The position numbers and the translations under genes are program-made. A model generated the notes under the pieces. The model had not been told where the DNA came from and did no database searches. It saw only the letters and a list, made by a program, of their open reading frames with translations. 64,000 nucleotides of DNA from Cobetia crustatorum (lineage in GTDB: Bacteria; Pseudomonadota; Gammaproteobacteria; Pseudomonadales; Halomonadaceae), in NCBI RefSeq assembly GCF_000591415.1, contig NZ_JEMF01000097.1, forward strand, positions 16,548-80,547, written 5' to 3'. Positions 1 through 7,907 of this stretch are shown piece after piece. Position 1 is the stretch's first letter. Each line of letters opens with the position of its first letter.

Positions 1-555
1 GTGACGGGGCGTCATGATCTGCTGGGAAATCGCCTGTCGCTGGTCGCCCCGGGTCCCAGTGAGCTTGATCCTACGCTAAGCAATGGCGCGGATGTCACCA
101 ATATCGCAGAGCGCCTGGCCGCCACTGGCGATGACACGCGCCTGGCCGTGGGTGATCCGGACCATGTGCCTGCCGGCATCTATGCCCGTCAGTCACTGGA
201 ATCACTGGGGCAGTGGGAGGCGTTACGCTCGCATCTGGCGAGTGCAGAAGACGTGCGTGCGGCGCTGGCGCTGGTCGAGCATGGTGAGGCGCCGTTGGGC
301 ATCGTCTATGCCACTGATGCCTCGGTCAGTCATCGCGTGCATCAGATAGGACTGTTGCCGGATTCCAGTCACGATCCCATCCACTATCCTGCGGCATTGA
401 TCAGCCGAGGCGGCGAATCGCCAAGTCCCGAGGCTGAAGCCTTTCGCGACTGGCTGAGCACCAACGAAGCCAGCGCCATCTTCCACCGCTTCGGCTTCAC
501 GACTCTGCAAGGCGCCAAGCTTGTGCCGGTGGCCAACGCTGACACCTCTTCTTGA
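1..555 (+). CDS. modA: ModA, molybdate ABC transporter periplasmic binding protein (C-terminal part)
   Basis: The gene enters from the left edge, so only about 184 C-terminal residues are visible and position 1 should not be taken as the start. The product would bind molybdate in the periplasm and deliver it to ModBC. The visible part has the features of lobe two of a type II binding protein: a segment like AxxLVEHGEAPLGIVYATDA followed by a conserved DPIHYPAALI-like stretch and a C-terminal FRDWLSTNEASAIFHRFGF helix typical of ModA ends. It lies 229 bases upstream of modB on the same strand. The identification rests mainly on the modB and modC genes that follow and on this C-terminal pattern. 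Confidence 0.85.
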   Translation: MTGRHDLLGNRLSLVAPGPSELDPTLSNGADVTNIAERLAATGDDTRLAVGDPDHVPAGIYARQSLESLGQWEALRSHLASAEDVRAALALVEHGEAPLGIVYATDASVSHRVHQIGLLPDSSHDPIHYPAALISRGGESPSPEAEAFRDWLSTNEASAIFHRFGFTTLQGAKLVPVANADTSS

Positions 556-784
556 AGCTTCTACGTATGCCAGCAATACATCTTTTTAATCAGCTCGTGG
601 GAACGCGCGCACTGGCATGAGTGTCGGATAGAGTCGCCCTCATCGTGATCGCCTCACCATGACGCCGTCACGGGCGACAGATACACTGATGCCACGAGTT
701 GACTGCCGCACGGTGGCCAGCAGCATCTGCACTGATGTGCAGTCGCCTGCGGGAGATGACCATCATCATGTTCGAGGAGAGCCG

Positions 785-1477
785 ATGCTGAGTGCCCTGG
801 AATGGGAAGCCCTGAGTCTGAGCCTCAAGGTGGCTTGCGTGGCCGTCGGTGTGAGCCTGATTCCCGGCTTTGCCGCCGCCTGGTGGCTGGCGCGCCGTGA
901 CTTTCGTGGCAAGGCGCTGGTCGATGGTCTGTTGCATCTGCCGCTGGTATTGCCACCGGTGGTGGTCGGCTATCTGCTGCTGATCACCTTCGGGCGCAAC
1001 GGTGCCATTGGCCAGTGGCTGGCCAAGATAGACATCGTGCTGCCTTTCACCTGGCAGGGGGCTGCCGTAGCCGCTGCCGTGATGGCATTTCCGCTGATGG
1101 TGCGCGCCATGCGCCTGTCACTGGAGGCGATTGATCCCGGGCTTGAGGCTGCCGCCCGCACGCTGGGCGCCAATCCGCTGCGTGTGCTACTGACCGTGAC
1201 GCTGCCGTTGTCACTGCCGGGCATTCTCGCGGGGGGCACTCTGGCCTTCGCGCGTGCGTTGTCAGAATTCGGCGCCACCATCACCTTCGCAGCCAACATT
1301 CCCGGTGAGACTCGCACCTTGCCATTGGCGCTCTATACCTTGATCCAGACGCCGGGGCAGGAGAATGCGGCTGCCCGGCTGTGCGCCATCGCCGTGGTGA
1401 TCGCGATGATTTCACTGCTGGCATCTGAATGGCTGGCGCGGCGTGCGCGGATGCGCATGGAGGGGCGTGATGCTTGA
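785..1477 (+). CDS. modB: ModB, molybdate ABC transporter permease
   Basis: This inner-membrane permease forms the molybdate channel with ModC. The 230-residue product has about five hydrophobic segments and the family's EAA loop (LEAAARTLGANPLRVLLTVT, then LPLSLPGILAG), which docks on the ATPase. The end segment ALSEFGATITFAANIPGET is characteristic of ModB. I chose the ATG at 785 because it follows a GAGGAG ribosome site and gives the normal N-terminus (MLSALEWEALSLSLK). An in-frame ATG at 659 would add an unlikely 42-residue leader. The gene overlaps modC by 8 bases, which implies translational coupling. Confidence 0.93.
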   Translation: MLSALEWEALSLSLKVACVAVGVSLIPGFAAAWWLARRDFRGKALVDGLLHLPLVLPPVVVGYLLLITFGRNGAIGQWLAKIDIVLPFTWQGAAVAAAVMAFPLMVRAMRLSLEAIDPGLEAAARTLGANPLRVLLTVTLPLSLPGILAGGTLAFARALSEFGATITFAANIPGETRTLPLALYTLIQTPGQENAAARLCAIAVVIAMISLLASEWLARRARMRMEGRDA

Positions 1478-2708
1478 TTTCCACCTCAATCGCTTGCAGG
1501 GCACCTTCCAGCTGGACGCTACGCTCAAGGTGCCTGCGCGCGGCGTTACCGCACTGTTTGGGCGCTCTGGCAGTGGCAAGACCAGTATCCTGAGGCTGAT
1601 CGCCGGACTGGAACGTCTGGATCACGGTCACCTGCGGCTGGCCGGTGAATGTCTGGCGGGGGGCGAAGACAATGTCTTCGTCCCCGCACATCGGCGTCAG
1701 CTAGGCGTGGTTTTCCAGGAGCCGCGCCTCTTCCCCCATTACACCGTGCGCGGCAATCTTTGCTATGGCATGCCGCGCGCGCTCACGCCCGGCAAGCGCC
1801 AGGAAAATCGCAATCGCCTGCACGAAATGGTGGCGCTGCTGGGAATAGAGGACCTGCTTGCGCGCATGCCAGGACAGCTGTCGGGAGGCGAGGCACGCCG
1901 TGTCGCCATTGGTCGTGCGCTGTTGTCGCGCCCGCGGATGCTGTTGCTCGATGAGCCGTTGACTGGGCTTGACGGTGCCCGCAAGCAGGAGCTGCTGCAG
2001 TACATCAGTCGGCTGGCACGTGAGATCGAGATTCCGATCCTGTTTGTCAGCCATGATACCCGCGAGCTGTTTGCGGTGGCAGACAGGCTGGCGCTGGTGG
2101 ATAACGGCCGTATCACGGCCAGTGGTGAGATCGGTGACATGCTGTCACGGCTGGATCTGGCGCCTCAGACCGGCCGTTATGAGGCAGGATCACTGCTCAG
2201 TGCTGAAGTGTTGTCTCACGATGATGACTGGCAGCTGACGCGGCTTGGATTGGGGGCCGGGCTCAGCCTGCAGCTGGCGCGACTGGCAATGCCGGTCGGG
2301 CGGCGAGTACGCCTGCGCCTGCGTGCGCGTGATATCAGCATCGCGCTCAAGACTCCTGAACACACCAGCCTGCGCAATGTGTTGCCCGCGGTGATTCACG
2401 AGATAGAAACCGAGCGCGGCCATGCGAGTGCCGAGCTGGTGCTGGGGATTGCTGGCCAGCGTGTGCGGGCCCGCGTGGACCGGCTGGTCTGTCAGGAGTT
2501 GGGGCTAAAGGTCGGGCTGGGCATCAAGGCACTGATCTCCAGTGTCGCGTTGTCCGGGCCTGACGTGATCAGTCTGGATGCGTCTGCTGATGCGCCGGAG
2601 CCGTCTTCCGGCTCTGCTGCTCAGGCCGTTTCCAACACCGCATCTGACTCCAGTACTGACTCATCCTTGGCTGCAAAGCCTTCTGCGCCAGATACAAAAA
2701 ACCGCTGA
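1470..2708 (+). CDS. modC: ModC, molybdate ABC transporter ATP-binding protein
   Basis: This is the ATPase of the molybdate importer, about 412 residues. Seen in order: Walker A FGRSGSGKTS near residue 30, the Q-loop VFQEPRLFPHY, the ABC signature LSGGEARRVAIGRALL, Walker B MLLLDEPLTGLD, the switch histidine FVSHDT, and a C-terminal MOP/TOBE-like region (RARDISIAL...) that would bind molybdate for regulation. The start at 1470 lies inside the end of modB. The last 40 or so residues are Ser/Ala-rich and look like an unstructured tail beyond the usual family length of about 350-370. Confidence 0.94.
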   Translation: MLDFHLNRLQGTFQLDATLKVPARGVTALFGRSGSGKTSILRLIAGLERLDHGHLRLAGECLAGGEDNVFVPAHRRQLGVVFQEPRLFPHYTVRGNLCYGMPRALTPGKRQENRNRLHEMVALLGIEDLLARMPGQLSGGEARRVAIGRALLSRPRMLLLDEPLTGLDGARKQELLQYISRLAREIEIPILFVSHDTRELFAVADRLALVDNGRITASGEIGDMLSRLDLAPQTGRYEAGSLLSAEVLSHDDDWQLTRLGLGAGLSLQLARLAMPVGRRVRLRLRARDISIALKTPEHTSLRNVLPAVIHEIETERGHASAELVLGIAGQRVRARVDRLVCQELGLKVGLGIKALISSVALSGPDVISLDASADAPEPSSGSAAQAVSNTASDSSTDSSLAAKPSAPDTKNR

Positions 2709-2779
2709 GGCGGACGGCGTGTCGGACGATCATCTTTCTGGCATGCTTCGGCAGACCCTCTCTTACAAGGAAGATCTCC

Positions 2780-3592
2780 ATGCGATTGACCCATCTGTGG
2801 CGCTATCCGATGAAGTCCGGTGCTGGTGAGGCACTCGCGTCGGCCGTGGTTGGTGAAGAAGGGCTGGAGCAAGACCGTCGCTTCGTCGTGGTCGCCGCAC
2901 GGGGCAAGTTCGTGACGGCACGCACGCATCCGCAACTGCAGCGCCTGAGCCTTCGTGAGCAAGCGGCAGGGCACTGGCAGCTCGCGCACCTCGATCGTCC
3001 CGAATATGGCGAGATAGCCTTCGCGACAGACCTTCAGGCTGAGCGTCTCGATATCCAGGTATGGGCAGATCAGTTCACGGCATTGAGTGTCAGTGATGAG
3101 GCGGATGCCTGGTTGAGCGAGCAGGTGGGCATGCCCGTGAGATTGCTCTGGCTGGGTGAGCAATCCACTCGCTACCGTGAGGTGATTGACCAGCGTGTCA
3201 GCGCGGCTGATGCCTTCCCGTTGTTGCTGGCCAGTGAATCGTCGCTGGCAGCGCTGAATACTGACACGCCAACGGCCGATCATGGCATGAACCAGTTCCG
3301 GCCCAATCTGGTGATCAGCGGTGCTGAGGCCTGGGCAGAAGACCACTGGAAGGAAGTGCGGATTGGCGACGTGCGCTTCCGACTGGTGTCATCCTGCACG
3401 CGGTGCGCGATGGTCAATGTAGACCCTGCTACCGGCCTCAAGCGTGACGACAAGGAACCGCTGACGACACTGGCGCGTGTGCGTCGTTTCGAGGATGGTC
3501 AGGTGCACTTCGGTTATAACCTGGTCGCGCTGGACCCCACAGAGGGCCGCAACACGCTGCACGTTGGTGATGACGTGGAAGTGATGGCCTAG
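2780..3592 (+). CDS. MOSC-domain protein (YcbX-like, molybdenum-cofactor binding)
   Basis: The 270-residue product has an N-terminal MOSC beta-barrel (MRLTHLWRYPMKSGAGEAL...) and a C-terminal MOSC domain. The conserved SCTRCAMVNVDPATG motif carries the cysteine that ligates molybdenum cofactor in this family. YcbX in E. coli works in detoxification of N-hydroxylated bases; here the electron-donor ferredoxin domain of YcbX is absent, so this is a short form. It has an AAGGA ribosome site and starts 72 bases after modC with a terminator only after it, so it is probably co-transcribed with modABC. That coupling of molybdate import with a Moco enzyme is an inference from position. Confidence 0.85.
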   Translation: MRLTHLWRYPMKSGAGEALASAVVGEEGLEQDRRFVVVAARGKFVTARTHPQLQRLSLREQAAGHWQLAHLDRPEYGEIAFATDLQAERLDIQVWADQFTALSVSDEADAWLSEQVGMPVRLLWLGEQSTRYREVIDQRVSAADAFPLLLASESSLAALNTDTPTADHGMNQFRPNLVISGAEAWAEDHWKEVRIGDVRFRLVSSCTRCAMVNVDPATGLKRDDKEPLTTLARVRRFEDGQVHFGYNLVALDPTEGRNTLHVGDDVEVMA

Positions 3593-3620
3593 CAGGCCCC
3601 TGTACGCTGAACATGCAAAC

Positions 3621-3654
3621 GCCCGTCATCGTGAGGTGATGGGCATTTTTTTTG
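3621..3654. terminator. Rho-independent terminator after the mod/MOSC operon
   Basis: A hairpin of about 10 base pairs (GCCCGTCATC with GGTGATGGGC, some G-U pairs) is followed by a run of eight T on the plus strand. It lies between the convergent MOSC and deacetylase-family genes. Confidence 0.85.
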
Positions 3655-3690
3655 TGCATGGCTCAGACAGAATGGCCAAGAAGGAGTGCT

Positions 3691-4704
3691 TCAGGCAGGC
3701 GGCCCGAATAGTGCCGGTTCACCGTGGGCTTCGCGCCAGACGTCCAATGCCGCGCGGTGCAGCTGGCTATGGCGCCAGGCGAGCGCCTCGATATCGCGGT
3801 CGTAGCCGCCACCAATCACGCAAGCCACGGCAGCACCGGTGGCGCGACAGCGCTCGATGACGTGGCGTTCGCGTCGATAAAGACCAGCATCCGTCAGTTC
3901 CAGATGGCCAAGGCGGTCGGCCGCATGAGGGTCGACACCCGCATCGAAGATCACCAGCTCAGGGCGTACGCGAGCCAGCACCTCCTCCAGCGTACGTGCC
4001 AGTACCTCCAGATAGGCCTCATCTCCCATGCCTTTCGGCAGAGGTACATCCAGGTCACTCTTCTGCTTGCGTGCCGGGAAGTTGCTGCCGGCGTGCAGCG
4101 ACAGCGTGAACACACGCGGCTCGTCAGCAAAGATCAGCGCCGTACCGTCCCCCTGATGCACATCGAGATCGACCACCAGTACCTGGCGCACTCCTTCATC
4201 GAGCGCCTGGCGTGCTGCTACGCCAATGTCATTGAGCAGGCAATACCCGCTGGCTGCTTCAGGATGTGCGTGATGCGTGCCACCGGCCGTGTTGCAGGCC
4301 AGCCCACGCGCGAGCGCTTCACGTACGGTGGCCAGCGTACCGCCGACGGCCAGCACGCTACGTTCACGCAGTGCCTCATTCCACACGAAGCCACTGCGGC
4401 GCTGGGCCTGTGTACTCAGCGTGCCGGTCAGGAATTCGTGCACGTAGCGACGGGTATGCACCTGTAGCAGGTCATCCTCATCAGCCGGCTCTGGTGTCAC
4501 CCACTCTACGGCCTGCGGGTATCCGGCCAGCTGGTGATCCAGCTGGCGCTTGAGCACGCTGAACTTGTCCATCGGGAAGGGATGCTTTTCCGGCAGTGGA
4601 ATCCGGTAACCGGGATGATGAATCAGCGCCAGTGGCGGGCAGCCTGCCACGTCTGGAAACGACGCCGAGCGTGGTGTCAGGCAAGGCTGGGGAGTCGTGG
4701 TCAT
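3691..4704 (-). CDS. Histone-deacetylase-family zinc hydrolase
   Basis: The 337-residue product has the arginase-deacetylase fold. Visible catalytic parts are the general-base histidines GGTHHAHPEA, the zinc ligands in VDLDVHQGDGT, and FDAGVDPHAADRLG with the second zinc aspartate. Bacterial members act on acetylated polyamines, acetoin-related substrates or acetyl-lysine; the substrate cannot be told from sequence. It begins 63 bases after the PhoD-like gene on the same strand, with a GAGAG ribosome site, so the two are likely one transcript. The N-terminus (LIHHPGYRIPLPEKHPFPMDKF) matches the usual start of class I/II-like bacterial deacetylases. Confidence 0.88.
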   Translation of the reverse strand: MTTTPQPCLTPRSASFPDVAGCPPLALIHHPGYRIPLPEKHPFPMDKFSVLKRQLDHQLAGYPQAVEWVTPEPADEDDLLQVHTRRYVHEFLTGTLSTQAQRRSGFVWNEALRERSVLAVGGTLATVREALARGLACNTAGGTHHAHPEAASGYCLLNDIGVAARQALDEGVRQVLVVDLDVHQGDGTALIFADEPRVFTLSLHAGSNFPARKQKSDLDVPLPKGMGDEAYLEVLARTLEEVLARVRPELVIFDAGVDPHAADRLGHLELTDAGLYRRERHVIERCRATGAAVACVIGGGYDRDIEALAWRHSQLHRAALDVWREAHGEPALFGPPA

Positions 4705-4767
4705 TCAGATCTCTCGCAGTCGGGCAGTAAAAGTTGGCCAGTGAGACGTTGATCATTGCAGGATGGA

Positions 4768-6912
4768 TCAGCGCCGTGCGAGGAAGTGAATTTCCTCACC
4801 GCTGGTCGTGAGCTGGCGGATCGCCGTTGGCCGTCCGTCGGCGTCGAGATCCACCAGCCCGATACCGCAGGCATTCAGCAGTCTCTCACCGTGACTGGCG
4901 GCATCATGACGACGTGGCGTGATTCGCATGTTGCGCCGCCGCGTCAGCAGATTGAGGGGAGAGCGGGGCGCATACAGCCAGCGGTTGAGGCGATCGAGCA
5001 CGTCGAGCAGGCCAACGGGAAAGCGATTTCGGATGCCGCTGCTGGTGATCTGCCAGACGTGCGGGCTCGAACGACGATGCTTGAGGCGCACGTCGTAGGC
5101 GAAGGAGTAATGCACATCGCCGGAGAGAATCACGAAGTGCTGCGGCGTGCGTGAATGGCGGAAGATGTTGAGCATCACGCTGGCCGCACCTCGGTGCGCC
5201 ATCCAGTTCTCGGCATCGACCATCAGTGGCTTGCCAGCGAGCGTGAACAGTTTCTGGATGGATTCGATCAACTTGACGCCGAACATGGGCGCCGCTGACA
5301 CCAGTACCACGGCACGATGTTCCACCAGGCGTTGTTGCAGGTCGCACAGTGCCTCCCAGTCCATCAGTCCGGATGGATTGGCGAGGTTGCGCTCGCTGCG
5401 CCAGCGACGGGTGCGAGTGTCCGCCACTATCAGCGCGGGCGTGGTATCCAACTGATAGTCCCAGCGCTCACAGCGCTCCAGCTTCGTGATCAGCGCATCC
5501 TGACGGTCTGCATCGAAATGATGTTCCTCTGTCGAGCCGATGGCAGATGTTGACGGTGTCAGAGCGTACTCCGCCGGCGTGAGCAAGGCGTCGTTAAACA
5601 GTGCCGTCGCCTCCTCCAGCAGGTCACGCAAGGGTTCAGGGCCGTTACCCGCCCCCTGACACAGCAGATAGCCGGTGAGGGCGTTGCCGATGATACGCCG
5701 CGAGAAAGGATGGCCATAGGCGGCTTCTTCCCAAGCGGCGCTGAGATTCCAGTCATCGGTCACGTCGTGATCATCGAAGATCATCAGGCTGGGGACATTG
5801 GCCAGCAGGCGACGCACCTGACCAAGTCCGGCGCGGAAGCGCCGCAGATGGCTGGCCTCCTGCGCATGTCGCTGACGGGTGGCCTCGGCGTGACTTTCCA
5901 GTGCCTTCGGGTCTTCCAGTTCGATGCTCAATGCCTTCCACGGCACGTCAGACCACACCAGCAGGTACATGGCGATCATTTCCGACAGGCCAATCAGGTG
6001 ATTGTCAGCACCGGTAGAGGTGAAGATGGGCTTGCGCTTGGCACCGAAGAAGCTGGCGGCCAGCCCCTCGTTGGCAGGCATGTCGGGCAGCAACTGCGGA
6101 CGGTGGTAGAGGTGCGAGGGATGCTGGCGCAGCTCACGAGTATCCGACACTTCGGCGCCCATCAGCGTCTCTTCTGGCAGGCCGAGCCCGGCAATCAGCT
6201 GGTCGATGGCGCCCAGCATCGGGCCGGCGACATCGTCGGCATAGATCTGATCCCCCGTGAAGAGCATCACCTCTGGCCATTCGCGAGTGTCATCGCGGCG
6301 CTTGGCCAGCCAGTTATCCAGTGCCACCAAGCCATCGCCTGCCGGGCCATCGACGCTTTCGGACTCATTGCCGGGGGTATCAGGATGGCCATTGTCCGTC
6401 TGCTGGCGAGCTTTTTTCTCGGTCAGGCCATGATGTGGCTTGCGGCAGCTGCCATGTGCAATGCGTGACAGTGTGGCTGGCAGTCGAAAGCGTGGCAGCG
6501 GCTCGCCGGGGTAGCAGATATCGGGCCCCCAGTCGGCGATGCCGTGCCAATCGAGCGTTGTTGAGACGGTATCCGATGCGCGCTCGGCCAATGCCAGTTC
6601 GTAGGCGATGGCCGTGTCTACTGGCAAGGGAGTGGCAGGGTGCGCTTCGATCAGCATCAGCCAGGCATGTGCCCCAAGCGGCATCGCTAGATGCTCTGTC
6701 AGCGTGCAGCTCGCATGCCTGGGGAGATGATTTCCCCCCAGGTGCAGTGGCTCATCGTCATGTTCGGGCAATAGCCAGACGCGCGCTTGTTGTGGGCGTG
6801 ATGTCACCAGCCAGAGCATGACCCCTTCAGGTGTGACACGCCGCAGTATTGGTCCAGCCAGTACACGGGGCAGGGTGTCTTTTGTCTCGAGAGGAGTGTA
6901 AGAATCAGGCAT
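4768..6912 (-). CDS. PhoD-like metallophosphatase
   Basis: A large protein (714 residues from this start) of the PhoD-like alkaline phosphatase/phosphodiesterase class. Metal-binding motifs are visible in order: LFTGDQIYADDVAGPML, MIFDDHDVTDDWNLSAAW and HFVILSGDVHYSFAYDV. No convincing signal peptide or Tat motif is seen, unlike B. subtilis PhoD, which fits the cytoplasmic PhoD-like subfamily. Three in-frame ATGs (7071, 6975, 6912) all lack a good ribosome site. I chose 6912 because the preceding Ser/Pro-rich stretch looks non-conserved, but the open frame extends to 7071. Probably co-transcribed with the deacetylase-family gene downstream. Confidence 0.83.
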   Translation of the reverse strand: MPDSYTPLETKDTLPRVLAGPILRRVTPEGVMLWLVTSRPQQARVWLLPEHDDEPLHLGGNHLPRHASCTLTEHLAMPLGAHAWLMLIEAHPATPLPVDTAIAYELALAERASDTVSTTLDWHGIADWGPDICYPGEPLPRFRLPATLSRIAHGSCRKPHHGLTEKKARQQTDNGHPDTPGNESESVDGPAGDGLVALDNWLAKRRDDTREWPEVMLFTGDQIYADDVAGPMLGAIDQLIAGLGLPEETLMGAEVSDTRELRQHPSHLYHRPQLLPDMPANEGLAASFFGAKRKPIFTSTGADNHLIGLSEMIAMYLLVWSDVPWKALSIELEDPKALESHAEATRQRHAQEASHLRRFRAGLGQVRRLLANVPSLMIFDDHDVTDDWNLSAAWEEAAYGHPFSRRIIGNALTGYLLCQGAGNGPEPLRDLLEEATALFNDALLTPAEYALTPSTSAIGSTEEHHFDADRQDALITKLERCERWDYQLDTTPALIVADTRTRRWRSERNLANPSGLMDWEALCDLQQRLVEHRAVVLVSAAPMFGVKLIESIQKLFTLAGKPLMVDAENWMAHRGAASVMLNIFRHSRTPQHFVILSGDVHYSFAYDVRLKHRRSSPHVWQITSSGIRNRFPVGLLDVLDRLNRWLYAPRSPLNLLTRRRNMRITPRRHDAASHGERLLNACGIGLVDLDADGRPTAIRQLTTSGEEIHFLARR

Positions 6913-7152
6913 TGATGAAACGGACTCGGCTGATGGCAAGGGTAAGCACGACGATAGTGGGGGAGTTAGAGACATGGACAGCGTGAGCGAGCATGAGTGC
7001 AATGTGCTATCAGCATCAGAAGATTGACGAGAAGGTGCTGGCGAATCTTCTTTTACTGCTTCGCGGCACATACTCGCAACATGCAGGCCTGCTAGCGTAA
7101 AGTTGGCGCAGCATGCGGGCTTGGCGTTCGCAGAATAGCATGGGAAAAAGGC

Positions 7153-7791
7153 ATGAATGAGCAGTCGACAGGTTACCCGCCACTAGCGTGGAGCGAGTTT
7201 GTTCAAGGCTGTCTGCGCCAGACATGCGTATGGCGTGTTTTCACATTCGGGATGGTCATGCTGGCCGGGATGATAAGTCAGACAGCTGCTGCCGAGACGA
7301 CCTTCATGCCCGGTGAGCGCCACTCTCTTGCGGGTAATGATTGTTTGCCGGCTCCCAAGGGGGCCGTCGTACTGACAATCAAAGGCGCCGTTATTTGTGG
7401 CAATGCCGGGACTGTTGACTTGCCCCAGGCACATTTCGACATGGACATGCTGGATGCCTTGCCATCTCGCGTGATGGCCACTCACACTCCCTGGACACAG
7501 GGACGTGTCACTTTCACTGGCCCATTGGTACGTGAGTTGATTCACCGTGTGGCCGGTAACGTCACCTTGCTGACTGTCAGTGCACTCAATGATTTTTCCG
7601 CCGATATTCCGATCAGTGATATTGAAGACTATGACGTCTTGCTCGCCACGCAGCGTGATGGTCAGCGCATGGCAGTGCGTGATCTCGGCCCGCTGTTCAT
7701 TCTTTATCCTTTCGATGCTCACCCTGAACTGCTCAATGAGCAGGTGCGCTTCCGTAGTGTTTGGCAGGTCAATGAGTTAAGTCTCAAATGA
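7153..7791 (+). CDS. Exported molybdopterin-oxidoreductase-fold protein, probable sensor partner
   Basis: The 212-residue product has a hydrophobic segment near residues 24-42 ending in an AAA-like cleavage site (VMLAGMISQTAAAET), so it is probably periplasmic. The rest resembles the SUOX/YedY-type molybdopterin-binding fold in small proteins of this type (VLTIKGAV..., LPSRVMATHTPWTQGRVTFTGPLV, ALNDFSADIPISD, GPLFILYPFD). The cysteine that ligates molybdenum in YedY or sulfite oxidase is not present near the expected TPWT region; the only cysteines, in GNDCLPAP and AVICGNAG, are placed differently. It may therefore be a non-catalytic binding domain. It sits 116 bases upstream of a hybrid kinase on the same strand, which suggests a ligand-sensing pair. 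Confidence 0.7.
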   Translation: MNEQSTGYPPLAWSEFVQGCLRQTCVWRVFTFGMVMLAGMISQTAAAETTFMPGERHSLAGNDCLPAPKGAVVLTIKGAVICGNAGTVDLPQAHFDMDMLDALPSRVMATHTPWTQGRVTFTGPLVRELIHRVAGNVTLLTVSALNDFSADIPISDIEDYDVLLATQRDGQRMAVRDLGPLFILYPFDAHPELLNEQVRFRSVWQVNELSLK

Positions 7792-7907
7792 GAGCACTAG
7801 AGCCTCTTTTCCATTCGATGCCATTTCCCTTCAGCACTCCGCCGCAAGACGCTGCAGTGTTGTCGCAGGCGTGCTTGTCAGCTAGCCCTTGAACCGGGAG
7901 TCATGCA

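Noticed and set aside
2621..3346. 241-codon minus-strand frame opposite the MOSC gene
   Set aside because: Antisense to a recognisable MOSC protein and without any domain signal.
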